64,000 nucleotides of DNA from Thalassia testudinum (lineage: Eukaryota; Streptophyta; Magnoliopsida; Alismatales; Hydrocharitaceae): contig JAZHRO010000014.1 of the NCBI GenBank assembly GCA_037157565.1, forward strand, positions 99,045,501 to 99,109,500, given 5' to 3'. A program made the position numbers and the translations under genes. Positions within the stretch are counted from its first letter, which is position 1. The number at the start of each line of letters is the position of its first letter. Below the pieces are notes generated by a model. The model had not been told where the DNA came from and ran no database searches. It saw only the letters and a program-made list of their open reading frames with translations. Of this stretch, positions 21,864-34,068 are shown in pieces.

Positions 21864-23270
21864 CTAGTGGAGCATGTAACAGTCTCCAACAAGACCCAAA
21901 ACATGTGGTTCCAAGAAAGGTTTTAAACGTTGACCATTAACTTTGAAGGGTTGATCCTTGTTGGGTTTGGTGATTTCAACAGCTCCATTGCCAAAGACTT
22001 TAACTACAATAAATGGACCATTCCATTTAGACCTAAGTTTCCTAGGGAAGAGCTTTAGATAGGCATAAAAGAGCAACACCTTCTGACTAGGTGCGAAAGA
22101 TTTGTGGGAAATGTGTTTATCATGGAAGGCTTTAAGTTTTTCCTTATATAGCTTTGAACTCTCATAGGGATCATGACGTAACTCCTCAAGTTCACTAAGC
22201 TGCAACCTACAGTGATCACCAGCCTTTGCGAGGTCCAAATTATAGGCTTTAAGTGCCTAATAGGCCTTGTGTTCGATTTCTACGGGAAGATAACAAGGTT
22301 TCCTGTAAACAAGTCTGCATGGTGACATGCCTATTGGTGTTTTGTGGGCGGTCCTATAAGCCCACAAAGCCTCGTATAAACGGGAAGACCAATCCTTCCT
22401 ATTGGGTCAGATTGTCATTTGAGGGATCTTTTTGATCTCCCGATTAGAGACCTTGGTTTGCCTATTGGTTTAGGGATGATAATGTGCAGAAATACGATGT
22501 GGGACCCCATATTTCTTGAGTAGGTTCCTAAACTAGGCATTGTTAAAATGGGATTCGCCATAAAAAATGATGGTGTGTGGTACCCCAAAATGAGAGATGA
22601 TATGATTTTGAATAAAAGGTACGACAAATCTGTGATCGTTTATGTATGTGGGTACAGCTTCTATCCAACGAGATATGTAATCAATTGCGAGTAAAATAAA
22701 CTTGTAGCCAGAAGAGGATGGAAACAGACCCATCAAATCTATGCTCCAGATATCAAAGATCTCACAGACTACAATCGGGTTCAGAGGCATCATGTCCTTT
22801 CAGGACATGTTACCAAGAGTTTGACAGTGACTACATGCCTTACAATATGTATGTGAATCTGCAAATAAAGTAGGCTAATAAAACCGCATTGCAGAACTTT
22901 TGCAGCAGTCTTACGACCAAAAAAATGACCGCCACAATGGTCATGACAAAGGGAAAGAATAGAATCAATCTTGGAAGAGGAAACACAACGCCTGATGATT
23001 TAATCCTTGTAGAGTCAAAATAGACATGAATCTTCCCAGAAATAGTATTTGGCTTCTGATTTGAGTTGTGATTTGCGTTCCAGTCCCAATCAGGCAATAA
23101 TTGATGTGTAACCAAATAATTGATGATGTCTACATACCAAGGAAGATCTGACAATATAGCCAAAAGTTGTTCATCAGGGAAGTGCTCAGTGATTGGAGGA
23201 GATGATTCAATAATCTCAAAAGGAAGGCGGGAAAGGTGGTCGGCAACAACATTCTGTTGTCCTACCTTAT
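21864..23270 (-). pseudogene. Element X integrase, catalytic residue lost
   Basis: From right to left: linker VVADHLSRLPFE (about 23255-23220), zinc-finger remnant CHDHCGGHF...GRKTAAKVLQCGF (about 22960-22880), frame change, core start [11 protein letters not shown] with the first Asp kept (about 22760-22730), and [19 protein letters not shown]. The second Asp motif SDGGTHF reads FYGESHF (about 22570-22550), so Asp is Tyr. The C-terminal domain ORF 22238-21864 includes LRSKWNGPFIVVKVFGNGAVEI and NGQRLKPFLE, the host-DNA-binding SH3-like part. Frameshifts separate the three parts. Integration by this copy is not possible. Confidence 0.9.
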
Positions 23271-23640
23271 CATAAATTTCTAGGTCGAATTCTTGCAAAA
23301 GCAAGATCCATCCAATCAGCTTAGGTTTCATGTCCTTTTTGGATAGGTGTCTGATAGTAGAGTGATCAGAGTACACAATGATTAGAAATTCGAGTATATA
23401 AGATCTGAACTTTTCTAATACAAATACTATTGCTAGTAATTCCTTTTCTTTAATCATGTAGTTCCTTTATGCCTCATTCAAAGTCTTACTAGCATAGTAA
23501 ATCACTACCAGATTTTTCTCGATTTTCTGTCCCAAAATAGCTTCAACTGTGTAATCTGATGTGTCACACATAATTTCAAATGGTAAATTCCAATTAGGTG
23601 CTTGTAGGATTGGAGCCTATGTAACTTTGTCTCTCAATGT
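23271..23640 (-). pseudogene. Element X RNase H domain
   Basis: Conceptual translation gives FEIMCDTSDYTVEAILGQ (about 23580-23525), then VVIYYASKTLNEA, a stop, RNYMIKEKELLAIVFVLEKF (about 23465-23405) and VYSDHSTIRHL (about 23380-23345). The catalytic Asp, Glu and Asp positions are therefore largely retained. ORF 23457-22840 runs from here into the integrase. It removes template RNA during cDNA synthesis; one stop interrupts it. Confidence 0.85.
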
Positions 23641-24740
23641 CTCAAATGCAGATATACACTCCTTACTCATCTCAAAAGTTGTGTCCTTTGTGAGGAGGCA
23701 TGTGAGTGGTTAGGCAATCTTCGAAAAGTCAGGTATAAATCTTCTGTAGAAACCCACATGCCCGAGAAAATATCTGATGCCCTTGATCGAGTTAGGAATT
23801 GGAAGGTTTGAGATTTGATTGATCTCAGCTCGATCTACTTGGATACCTCACTCAGATACGAGGTGGCCAAGTACAATGCCCTCTGGAACCATAAAATGAC
23901 CCTTCTCCCAGCTGAGGACAAGATTCGCTTATATACATCCCTTAAGAATCTTCGACAAATTATCTAGACAAATATGAAATGTTTCCCCGAAGACTAAAAA
24001 ATCATCCATGAATACTTCCATACATTCACCGACCATTTCAGTAAAAATGGCTAACATGCAATGCTGGAAAGTCATGGGTGCATTGCAAAGCCAAATGACA
24101 TTCTTCAGAAAGCAAAAGTTCTAAAGGGGTAGGTGAAAGTCATTTTCTCTTGTTCTTCGGGATAAATTGCAACCTGATTGTATCCAGAGTAGCCATCCAA
24201 GAAGTAGAAGAACCTATTACCAGCTAATCTCTCAAGGATCTAATCAATGAATGGCAAGGGAAAGTGATCCTTGTTTGTAACCATGTTAAGTTTGCGATAA
24301 TCGATGCAAACTCACCATGAATTTGCAATTCGTGCGGTAATGGTTTCTCCAGATTCGGTCTTGATTATGGTGAGTCCTACCTTTTTAGGTACCACTTGAA
24401 TTGGATCACCCAAGGGCTATCGGATATAGGATATATAATGTTGGCATCTAGCCACTTGATTATTTCCTTCTTTACGACCTCCTTAAGATTTGGATTTAAA
24501 TGTCTTTGAACTTCTCTTGAATGTCGTGACCCATCTTCTATATAGATGCGATGAGTACAATAATTGGGGCTAATCCCAATGAGATCATGTAGGGTCCACC
24601 CGATTGCCTTGTTATGATCTCGTAAAACCTTGATTAGTTTCTTTTCTTATTTTAGAGATAAGTAAGAATTGATTATCACAAGATTTTTCTGATCGAAGTT
24701 GAGATAGACATACTTTAAATTGTCAGGCAATGGCTTTAAT
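23641..24740 (-). pseudogene. Element X reverse transcriptase
   Basis: Motifs in order on the - strand: VCIDYRKLNMVTNKDHFPLP (about 24315-24255), RFFYFLDGYSGYNQ (about 24210-24170), TFTYPF, CNAPMTFQHCMLAIF (about 24090-24045), the catalytic VFMDDFLVFG (about 24015-23985), VPEGIVLGHLVSE and FLGHVGFYRRFIPDFSK (about 23775-23725). The YxDD-type core is intact as FMDD and the GYSGYNQ motif is better kept than in E1. Several TAG/TAA codons and frame changes still break it. The N-terminal linker before the RT is represented by the fragment 24996-24736. Confidence 0.9.
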
Positions 24741-25604
24741 TCGAGTGCAGGAGTCGGATCAACAGCAGGATTTGGGATGGGATTTCGATTGCAAAAACTG
24801 GCTGAAATGAGTCATGTGATTTAGATTCAGGATCGAGTACAGATTCTGATAGCGGGTTTTCGATTTGAGGGTATAAGATATCAAAAGATTTTTTTTCTAG
24901 TTCTACGGAACTAGGATCAGCCTCAAAATTTGAAATAGTTCTAATTTCCTCAATCCATTTGCAATCTAATCCTTGAGAAGGTCCAAATATATCCAATTTT
25001 ATTATCTTCTCCCCAAATTTTAACTCAATCTTTCAAAACTCACAATCTATGTTGGCCTTTGCAATGGCCAAAAAGGGTCTCCCTAAGATAATTGGTGTAT
25101 CACTAACTCGTTCAGGAACTTCCATATCTAAAACAATGAAATCCACTAGAACATAGAAGTATAGATCTATCTACTAATTGTAAAGTCACATCAGATGGTT
25201 TAAGTGTGTCAACATCAAAGTATTCAATTAGGAAAGTTGGAATCAGATTAATGGATGCTCCTAAATCTTGGAGGGCTCTATCAAAGTGTTGGTCCCCAAT
25301 TATACAAGAAATAAATGGATAACTTGGGTCTTTCTTTTTCAAAGGAAGCATACTCGAGATAATAGAGCTCACTTGCTTCCTTTCCTCAGCTTACACTTAG
25401 GAGTACACAACTCTTTGAGAAATTTCACGTAAGTCGGAATGTGTTTGATAGCATCTAGGAGTGGAATGTTAAAATGTACTTGTTCAAAAATTTTAACTAA
25501 ATCCTCATCTAATTAACAAGTTGCTTTTGTTTCCTAGTCTTCTTCAAAGCTTCTGGGAATGGGACTTGGATTTCCTATTCTACTAAGTTATTATCCTAAT
25601 CTCA
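24741..25604 (-). pseudogene. Element X protease and gag C-terminus
   Basis: ORF 25372-25112 carries the protease start FISCIIGDQHFDRALQDLGAS with INLIPTFLIEYF following; LQDLGAS holds the active-site DLGA motif. The frame changes before the FIVLDMEVPERVSDTPIIL and GRPFLAIAKANI motif (about 25140-25040). Upstream the gag tail is legible as VPFPEALKKTRKQKQL (about 25575-25520) and NIPLLDAIKHIPTYVKFLKE (about 25465-25410). 24996-24736 is the acidic linker to the RT. An LTR-like insertion separates this from the rest of gag. Confidence 0.85.
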
Positions 25605-27045
25605 CGAATGATATAGAAACATCTATTTAGGTTAAAATGCCTATTCATGCATGTTCCTAGGCTTAAATTTGCATTTCATGTTATAATATTGCATAGCATG
25701 CATTATTTTGCATTTAGAGTAGTTGTGTATATTTCAGGTTAATTAGGTCCTTTTGATGTCCAGGAGAGAAGAAGACTTATTTCAGGGCCTCGGATGGATG
25801 ATCGGACCATATGGATTTGATTAAGACAACGATCGGAGTCTAACACCTTAGAAATCATCTAGATCAGAGAATCGTAGCATCATACGAAGTCCAAGGTAGA
25901 TCAATGGCCAAGGGAAATTCGACTTCCATATGGGTTTCAGATGGAAAATCTGACCGTACAGATGGATCCAGAGCGATGATCGCAGTCCAGCAGCGAGGAA
26001 ATCATCTCGATTTAAGCATCGTGGCACCCTCTACAAAAGAAAGAAGAATGGAAGGCCCAGGTGGCACCACATGGTGCCATTAAGTTGCCCAATGCTGGCC
26101 AGCAGCAGCGCAGTGCATGCCAGCGCATGCATGCGCACAGCGTAGGAAGCACGGGCGCATGAAGCGCGCAGCACGCGATGCGTACGCAAGCAGAGCGGGT
26201 GCCAATAGAGGATAGGGGTGGATCTTCAGCGACGTGGGCCTTTAGTGATGCTTGCAGCTGTCACTAATGGTCTGCGCATGCTAGAAAGGGGAATTGAAGG
26301 GCAGATCTTCAACGACAGCTACAATGACATTTATGGACACCAACAATGACCCAGATGCGAATTTATTCTCCCTCCTCCACTATAAAAGACCTACCCACCA
26401 CCATTCCAAACCATCTCTTCCTTTCTTCCTCTCACCACCTCCAAGTCTCTAGAGAGAGCTTGTCCCAAGCCTGGGACGTTCCTCTAGAGTAGAAAATCAA
26501 ATAGTTCTCCCTCCCCTAATCCCCATTCATGGTGCATCCTCTCACCGCTCTTCAGGAAGAAGATCCTCGCCGCGACGCCGTCCTGCCCCATCCTCCATCC
26601 TCCGGCTCTGTCCTCCTTCGTCCTGCTCCTCACCACCTTCCTCCAAGTGACGTCAAAGCGAGTCGTCCTCCGAGCGACCGTCGAAGGGGATTTCTCTTAC
26701 CTCTTTCTACCTTTTTATGCTTTCGTAGTGTAGATTTTCCTGCTTTCGTAGTTGTAACAAACAAGTCTTCATGAATAGATGATTGTTTCTCTCTCTCACT
26801 CATATATTTTTGCAAGTAGATTAGCTAGAATTCATCGACCTAATCTCTTGCCTGATAAAAAAACAAAAAATTAGAAAAGATAAAAATTACCAAAAACAAA
26901 TAAAAGCGAAACGTGGATTTTCAAAACTAAACATTTGCCTCCCCATGTTTGACCTGGGACTCACTTTTTGAGTTTTGGTATAAATTTTATTTGACCACTA
27001 GTTTTGCAACTACGACGACAGGTTACTTGTAACCCTAATTTCTAA
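25605..27045 (+). mobile_element. Solo LTR-like insertion in element X gag (family F)
   Basis: The gag reading of element X stops near 27040 and resumes near 25600, so about 1.4 kb is inserted. The block has a TATA box at 26381, a CT-rich leader (26400-26530), and a closing block of the TTTGCCTCCCCATGTTTGACC type (26934-26954). It is related to 39.7-41.3 kb: both have matching blocks around ATCATCTAGATCAGAGAATC and GCATCGTGGCACCCTCTACA. Exact ends and a clean TSD were not found (GGTTA at 25630 and 27021 is a weak candidate). Confidence 0.6.
26381..26388 (+). promoter_or_regulatory. TATA box of the family F LTR
   Basis: TATAAAAG in a C-rich setting, followed at 26420 by a pyrimidine-rich leader. 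Same arrangement as the related LTR at 40826-40833. Confidence 0.5.
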
Positions 27046-29110
27046 CTTGTGAAACCCATGCGATCAGTGAATAAGCAGGAATTGCGAGATTGGGTGCATC
27101 ACCTCTTAGAGGTATAGAAACAGTGGCCGCTCTAGACGTACTAGGGTCTTGGGATAGGTTTTGTGGATCTACTGGATCCCTAGTGGAAGTCCCACAGTGG
27201 GTTGTAACAGAGTTAGTACCCACATGTGGAGAAGTTGGTGAAGAAGAAGATGCTTGCTGGTGCTGGAAAGATGGATTTGGTAGTAGTGGTTGACTTTCTT
27301 AAGTCAGATAGTGCTATTGATTTAAATATTTGAAATCAGTAGATGTAGCAGAGGGTGGATTTGGATTTTGATTCTGATTCACGGGTATTTTATTAAGGAG
27401 TTGGATTAGTCCCTAATTCGGATGTTGAGCTCTCGGGTGTGGTCTTTGTTGGATATTCCTAGGGTTTGGAATTAGCTAGGATGGAAGAGCCCCTAGCTGA
27501 CGAGACTCAGCTAAATGTGTGATTTGGCCCCTGAGATCAGCCAGTTCTACCGAACATTGCCATTGTACCTCAGCAAGAGCTTCAGCATTCGGTTGCTAGC
27601 TCTCAGTCACAGCTCGCAAAATCTGATTGATCGAGCTGCGAGTCTCTATTTGGCCCCTCGTAGTTCTGCGAACCTACGTAAAATGGCCTCACATTTGGTT
27701 ACTGAAATGGCAACATAGGCAGGTTTTGCCTGGTCTGAGTCGGATATGATGGTCTTTGTGAATGGTCAGACCAAGAGAAATTAGGGTGATTACGCCATCC
27801 AGGATTATAGGTATTAGAATATGGGTTTGATCTTGGTGAGTATCCCTGAATGTCATTCAAATCAGAAGGATAAGGCATGTTTTCTGCAAAATCAGGAAGT
27901 AGGGACAGAGGTGGGAAAGATGTTGGAACAAAGGTCCCTCCTTGGGTTGCTGTAGGAGTAGATAGAAAACTCAAGGAAGATGGATCTCTCGAATCCAAAT
28001 TATTTACAAGCTCCTTCCCCGTGGGAATTTACGAAATAGGTAAATGAGAGAGATTTTGCATAGCAAGAAGAGGCATAAGAGATTTCATCGTGTTTCGGAC
28101 CTCGTCGAGATGCTTCACTACGATATCAACTTTGTCCAGTTTCTCTGTAATGATCTCTAAATCCTTGGAACTGGACAGATTCCTGATCTCGAGAATGCCC
28201 TTCTGCAGGTTTTGATGCACTGTATTGGTGCCCTGTGTGAATGGCGACATGGATGCGTTGTTGATCGAGTTCTCCGCCATCCCTTCAAACAGTTCTGAGG
28301 TAGATTCTGCGTCACGATTCAAGAAATTTCCTCCACAAGAGGCATCAACCAGATTGCGAATGCCCTCTTGCAATCCATAGTAGAAGATGTGCATTAGCTG
28401 CCAACGGGGGATGTCGTGATGTGGGTATTTCTTTTGCAATTCATGAAAGCGTTCCCACTCTTCAACAATTGGTTCTCCTTGATTTTGAGAGAAGGTAGTG
28501 ATGGCTCGCCTTAATGCATTGGTACAACCAATAGGGAAGAATTTCTTCAAAAATGCAAATTCAAGTTCAGCCCAAGTCGAGATTGGTCATGCTATAATTC
28601 TATGCCAGTAGGCAGCCTTATCCCTAAGGCTGAAGGAGAACATCTTCATCAATAAGATTCCCAGCTTTGATTTCGAGGACAAAGAGTCTGAGATAAATTT
28701 TTTAGATCTTAAATATGTTGGAATGGATCCTCGGATGCAAATCCGTGAAAGTGTGGGATTAGACCTATAATGTTTGGCTTTAATTCTGGGTCATTTTCCC
28801 CATTGGGAATCCTAACATTAGGCTCTACTTGTGCATTCGATGGATTATAATAATCACGGATTAGAGGCCAACGACGAGGGATTAGTAAATCAAGCTTTTC
28901 AAAACCCACCTCAGGTCGAGGTGGAGGACGGGTTTGTAGGTTCTGCAAATTCTGAAGAGCAACCTTCAACAGATTTATTTGACGGTTCTGCTCGAGCATT
29001 TGAAGATTCTAGTTCAGGAGTGCCTTATGGATATCAAAAGGTGGCATCTCCCCCTGGCCAGAAGAGGAAGAGATCTCAGGATTCTGGTTCTGCATTTGGT
29101 CCATAGGATT
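27046..29110 (-). pseudogene. Element X gag (Athila-type)
   Basis: N-terminal part near 29110 (NPMDQMQNQNPEISS), middle ORF 28999-28709 (PIPNGENDPELKPNIIGL type, ending HFHGFASEDP). The capsid-like ORF 28550-28029 contains KKFFPIGCTNALRRAITTFS, EEWERFHELQKKYPHHDIPR, QLMHIFYYGL and DASCGGNFLNRDAESTSELF. ORF 27998-27699 has SNTYNPGWRNHPNFSW, an Athila hallmark, and 27223-27035 has the SVTTHCGTSTRDP remnant of the VTLRSGK motif. Gag assembles the particle and binds RNA. The parts sit in different frames and the last is cut by the LTR-like insertion. Confidence 0.9.
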
Positions 29111-30186
29111 AAATGTAGAAAAAGCAGATGATGTTTCAGACGGAAAAATTATTGGTTGCTTCAATGCAATCAACATAGGAATACCTGTCAATAGAGATAT
29201 GAGAGGCAGTTTCAGGTATCTCTCCAGTGCATAAACCAAAAGAATGTGAAAAGGCACACTCACACCACTGAAAACAGTTGCAAACAAGACCCGAAAATAG
29301 CACAAAAAGTGGGTTTTTCTCTTCTTTCAAAGGAAAGAAGAGAGTCCTAGAATACGCAAAAATAATTTGGATGCAAACAGGTATAATATCTGTATCAAAA
29401 TATGCATCCTAAACCCATGTTTATGTAAGTGCGTATCCTTAAGGCTCAAAGGTCTAAGGTCTAGGATCGAGACTGCTCACTACAAGCTCCCTGAGGCATA
29501 GTAGTGAGACAGACTTGTTGATCTTCGACCAAAGCCCTAATAGGTGCAAGGAGGAGAGGTAGAAAAATCATACTCGTGTGACTAGTGATTGCGTTGTGTG
29601 CACGATAGAATGCAACAGACGAGAGCGTAAAAACCCACATTCATTCTACAAATAGATTGAGTCACAAATTTTAATTGTCTTCTTTTTTTACTTAATCTTT
29701 TCATAAAAATGACAGAAAGAAGTAAGGTGACCACTTTTTAGATCTTTTCAAATGAAAATATGGTCTTATTTATTATCCAATGATAGGGATCTACGTGGAT
29801 TTTGCGTGTGTTTTTCCGTTGATGAGAGAAAAATAGTAGAAAAATCCTGAGTCAGATTTTGTATACTAGCAGATAATGCACTCCTAAGAGTCTATGCCTA
29901 AAACACGCTGCTACTAGTAAGATAGGTATACATATTTTTGTATTTTTAAAATTTTTTCTAACTTAAATGCAACAAACAAACTACACTAAAGACTAAGTAA
30001 GAAAATACTCACAATGATGTGCATAATGGCCTATAGGAAACAACACGAAAAATTCCTACCTCCTTTCCCGAGAATACCAGTAAAGGTAACCTTGAAAAGA
30101 AGACAGAAAGCATACAAAAAAAAACTAATTAGTAAAAAGAATTATTTACAAACTAAAAATAGTGGCAAATATAAATTACAGTTACC
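29111..30186 (-). other. Element X 5' leader, non-coding
   Basis: The stretch between PBS and gag. Only short unsupported ORFs and T-rich runs on the + strand (about 29680) are present. I see no recognisable gene. Confidence 0.6.
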
Positions 30187-30203
30187 TCCCGGCAATGGTG
30201 CCA
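30187..30203 (-). promoter_or_regulatory. Primer-binding site of element X
   Basis: The element strand reads TGGCACCATTGCCGGGA, nearly the same as in element Y, six bases from the LTR end at 30210. Confidence 0.8.
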
Positions 30204-30209
30204 TTAAAA

Positions 30210-33200
30210 TGATAGTTTAAATCCTCAACATAGTTAATTAAGTTATTTCGACTTAATTAATCGTATGAGAAAGTAACTTAGGTTAACTTGATTTTATGTC
30301 GGTTGCGTAGTATAGGGTCAAGTTAATCTAACATTTTAGATTTTTAAATTCTTTTTTAACTGGTTGAGTCCAGGTCATTCACTAGGAGACATAACTTAAT
30401 CCTAATTCACTATTAATTACTAAGGAATAATTAATATTAATTAATTGAATAATAATCAGTAGGTTCATCCGCAACTTTGCGTGTCTTCGTTCTTCTTCTC
30501 GAGCATGGCCGCCGAGGATGCGCTACCCCTCTCACCACCTCTTTCTCTCTTTCGCCTTGCCAATGGCAATTGAGTGCGCCATCTTCCCTCTGATCTCCGC
30601 TTTGATCTGCTGGAGCTTCTTTTCTCACCTGGTCTAAAGTTCGATATCGTTCTCTCCCTGCCAACGGCAAGATCCCTCACCTCCTTTGTCCAGGTAACAA
30701 TAGGATTTGGCTTAGGTAAGTGTAGCATAGCATAATTCAGTGGATTAGATAGCTAGTTAGTTGTAATTATTCAATTTGTATGCTGTCTTCCTCAGCTCCA
30801 GCAAGCTCTTTGAGCTCGTTTGGGCCACTCTTTTGACATTTTTACACACTGATCACCTTCCTCTCCTTATCATGATTTCATAGCACTGCTTTTCCCTCAC
30901 TTTTAGCAGCTGAATTGTCTAGTCCATCATCACATTCACTACCGACCTCTGTTGTCCACGGTGGAGGTCTCCGAGCTTAAAATAACTCATTGGGGCCCTC
31001 CGTCATTTATACACACTTTAAGGGCCCCGATTTTCACTCCAATTTAACTAATGATCACCTATACTGTAAACACCTAAGTTCATCTCAACTCTTGAGCTCA
31101 CTATCTTTGGCGAGCTCAAGAGAGTTAAAACACTTAATTGATCACCTATAGACCATCTTTGAACACTACGGAACACTTCTCCTCACTCAATTGAGTGAGA
31201 GGATGTGTTCTGAGTTTTAGCCAACTCAGATTACATCTTTTCTGATTTCAATGCATAACATCTGATTTAATTTCCATTTGAGTCAATTGATCAGCTCCCG
31301 AGGTTCCTTGTGACCTCAAGAAACTTTTGAGATTTCTAATGGTTTGTTTTACAGAGTTTTGAACTCTAACAGACATTTCTGGACTCACCGAAGCTCTGGC
31401 GAGCTCTGGAGAGTCATTTTTGCACTTTAGCCTTTGATAGGCTCTGAGGAGTTCTAGATTGCATCATTGAGGCCTAAGGATCATGATTTGATGTTTATTT
31501 TGCTATTTTATCTTCTGGAACTTAGTGTATACCTCCATCTTCTCCAACTCTGGTGGAGATGGGGAGGTTTTTCTGCTAGGTTTCAGGCTTAGGTTTTAGT
31601 TCCGGCAGCAAGTGCGCAACCTATTGATATTCTGTGCACTCTCAGATTTCTTCGAGAGCCACTAGTTTGCTCTGACGAACAAAGCCACTTTGGTGCTCAG
31701 GCGATGAAGCCTAAGACCTTAACGAACTTAATCAAACCTTGTTTCTGACATCAAGGATCAATTCTTGAGGCAAAAGAGAATTGATCTAAGGTTTTAATTG
31801 AATTTGAGATAGACAGGGGTAGAAAGTCAACTGAATTTGGATATGCGATCTACAGGAGTCCCCAGTCTATCTCAAATTCAATTAAAACCTTAGATCAACT
31901 CTATTTTGCCTTAGGAATTGATCCTTGACATCAAAAATAGGGTTTGATTAAGTTCGTTAAGGTCTCGGGCTTCATCTCCTGAGCACCAAAGTGGGTTTGT
32001 TCATCAGAACAAGCTAGTGGCTCTCGAAGAAATATGAGAGTGCACAAAATATCAATAGGTTGCACACTTTCTTCTAGAACTAAAACCTAGGCTTGGAACC
32101 TAGCGGAAAAACCTCCCCATCTCCATCGGAGTTGGAGAAGAGGGAGGTATACACTGAGGTCCATAAGATAAAACAACAAAATAAACATTAAATCATGATC
32201 CTTAGGCCTCAATGATGCAGTCTGGAACTCCTCAGAGCCTATCAAGGGCTGAAGTGCGAAAATGACTCGTCGAAGCTCATCAGAGCTCCAGTGAGTCCAG
32301 AAATGTCTGTCATAGTTGAAAACTCTGTATAATAGACCATTAGATATCTCAAAAGCTTCTTGAGGTCACAAGAAACATCAAGAGCTGATCAATTGACTCA
32401 AATGGAAATTAAATCAGATGTTATGCATCAAAATCAGAAAAGATGTAATCTGAGTTCGTTAGAACTCAGAACACATTCTCTCACTCAATTGAGTGAGGAG
32501 AAGTGTTCCGTAGTGTTCAGAGATGGTCTATAGGTTATCAATTAAGTGTTTTAACTCTCTTGAGCTCGCCATAGATAGTGAGCTTCAGAGTTGAGATGAA
32601 CTTAGGCGTTTCTAGTATAGGTGATCATTAGTTAAATTGGAGTGAAAATCGGGGCCCTTAAAGTGTGTATAAATGATGGAGGGCCCCAATGGGTGTGTTT
32701 TAAGCTCATAAACTTCTGCTGTGGACAGCGGAGGTCGGCGGTGAATGTGAAGATGGACTGGATGATTCAACTACTAAAAGTGAGGGAAAAGCAGTGCTAT
32801 GAAATCATGATAAGGAGAGGAAGGTGATCAGTGAATAAAAATGGCAAAAGAGTGGCCCAGATGAGCTCAAAGAGCTCACCGAAGCTGAGGAAGACAACAT
32901 ACAAATTGAAAAATTACAACTAACTACCTAATCTACTTAATTAAGCTATGCTACACTTACCTAATCCTAATCCTACTATTTCCTAGATGAAGGAGCTGAG
33001 GGATCTCATCGTTGGCAGGGCAAGAATGAGATCGAAATCTAGACTGGGTGAGAGGAGAAGCTCCATCCAATCGAAGTGGAGATCAAAGGGAAGATGGCAC
33101 GCTCAATCGCCGTTGGTAGGGCGAAAGAGAGGAAGAGGTGGTGACAAAGGCAGCGCGTCCTCAGCAGTCGCGCTCGAGAAGAAGAACAAAGATGCTAGAG

Positions 33201-34068
33201 TTGCGATGAACCTACTGACCAGCTACAATGAGGTGGAGAGTGGAAGGGAGGTGATCAAGCTCAAATCGTAGGGGTTGATGGGTATTTACAAGTTGCGGCA
33301 GCTATAGAGGTGGCTGAATCTGGATGCTAGAAGGTCTAGGTTCAAGGTAACCACTAACATCTTCTCCACTGTCGGTGAGGTTACTCTCTAACCCTAAATA
33401 GGATTCAAGGTTCATCCAGACTATGGGATGTAATGAAGAGGGTGAGTGCAAGCTCCACGAGCTTGGCAAGGGTGGAATGGTGTCAGATGGAAGGTGATCG
33501 TGAGGTGTCTTCATCGTCGTTCATTAGCCATTGAAGCGGCTGAAGAACAAATGAAGAACAAGAGTGTACATAGGGACCTGAATGCAAGGAAAGATAAGGA
33601 CCTAGGTGAAAGGAAAGGACTCAAATGCAATGAATTATTGGGACTAAAATGTAAATAGAGGCCATTTAAGTTAATTTAAATTAGTTTCTTTTCTAACTTT
33701 ATATATATATATTTATAACTTAGCTAAATATTATATTAAAGCCATGTATTCACATTTTTGACCTATTTATTTATATTTATTTACTTATTAACTAGCTTAA
33801 GTTATTTAAGACTTAGGTCGTAAATTTTACTTAAGTTAAATAAGATATTAATTAGGTAACTAATTAGTGGTATTTCGAGCCCATTTATTAATTAAATTAT
33901 TAATAATATTAATTGACTTATAATTTAGCATTTTTAACTTATTTTAAGGTTCTTTACTTATTTGTCCCTTATTACTTAATTAACCCTTATATACACATAT
34001 TCCTAGCTAATTAACTAGGGAAACTAGTTAATTAGGTGTAATTAGTAGCCATGATGAGCCTCTCATCA
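30210..34068 (-). mobile_element. 5' LTR of element X (family C, 3859 bp)
   Basis: Starts TGATGAGAGGCTCATCA on the element strand (34068-34052) and ends at 30210 next to the PBS. 30210-30455 matches 15352-15590 of the 3' LTR, and 31861-34068 matches 17222-19433. The middle (30456-31814) is instead an inverted copy of the adjacent right part. Confidence 0.8.
30456..33218. repeat. Giant inverted repeat within the X 5' LTR
   Basis: Left arm 30456-31814 is the reverse complement of right arm 31865-33218, with small differences; the spacer is 50 bp. Landmarks: CAGTAGGTTCATC at 30457 pairs with GATGAACCTACTG at 33205-33217, and the palindrome CTCACTCAATTGAGTGAG occurs in both arms (31182-31199, 32480-32497). 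The spacer begins GGGGTAGAAAGTCAACTG, the reverse complement of 3' LTR 17209-17226. The left arm therefore copies more than the neighbouring right arm contains. Confidence 0.85.

Larger units (their letters stand above)
15352..34068 (-). mobile_element. Element X: complete but decayed Athila-type element, 18.7 kb
   Basis: The element reads from high to low coordinates: 5' LTR 34068-30210, PBS 30203-30187, gag, protease, RT, RNase H, integrase, 3' UTR, PPT 19443-19434, 3' LTR 19433-15352. The two LTRs match in their terminal blocks and over 17222-19433 versus 31861-34068. Flanks are CCAAG (15347-15351) and CCAAT (34069-34073), a TSD with one mismatch. A further LTR-like element is inserted between gag and protease (about 25605-27045). 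Every coding domain is broken. Confidence 0.8.

Noticed and set aside
25630..27025. GGTTA direct repeats as a TSD for the insertion in element X
   Set aside because: The implied ends lack the TG start, and a 5-bp match in this search range can arise by chance; kept only as a weak candidate.
32987..33271. 94-aa basic ORF and its mirror at 30437-30728
   Set aside because: Both are the same LTR segment in the two arms of the inverted repeat; the equivalent part of the 3' LTR is not open.
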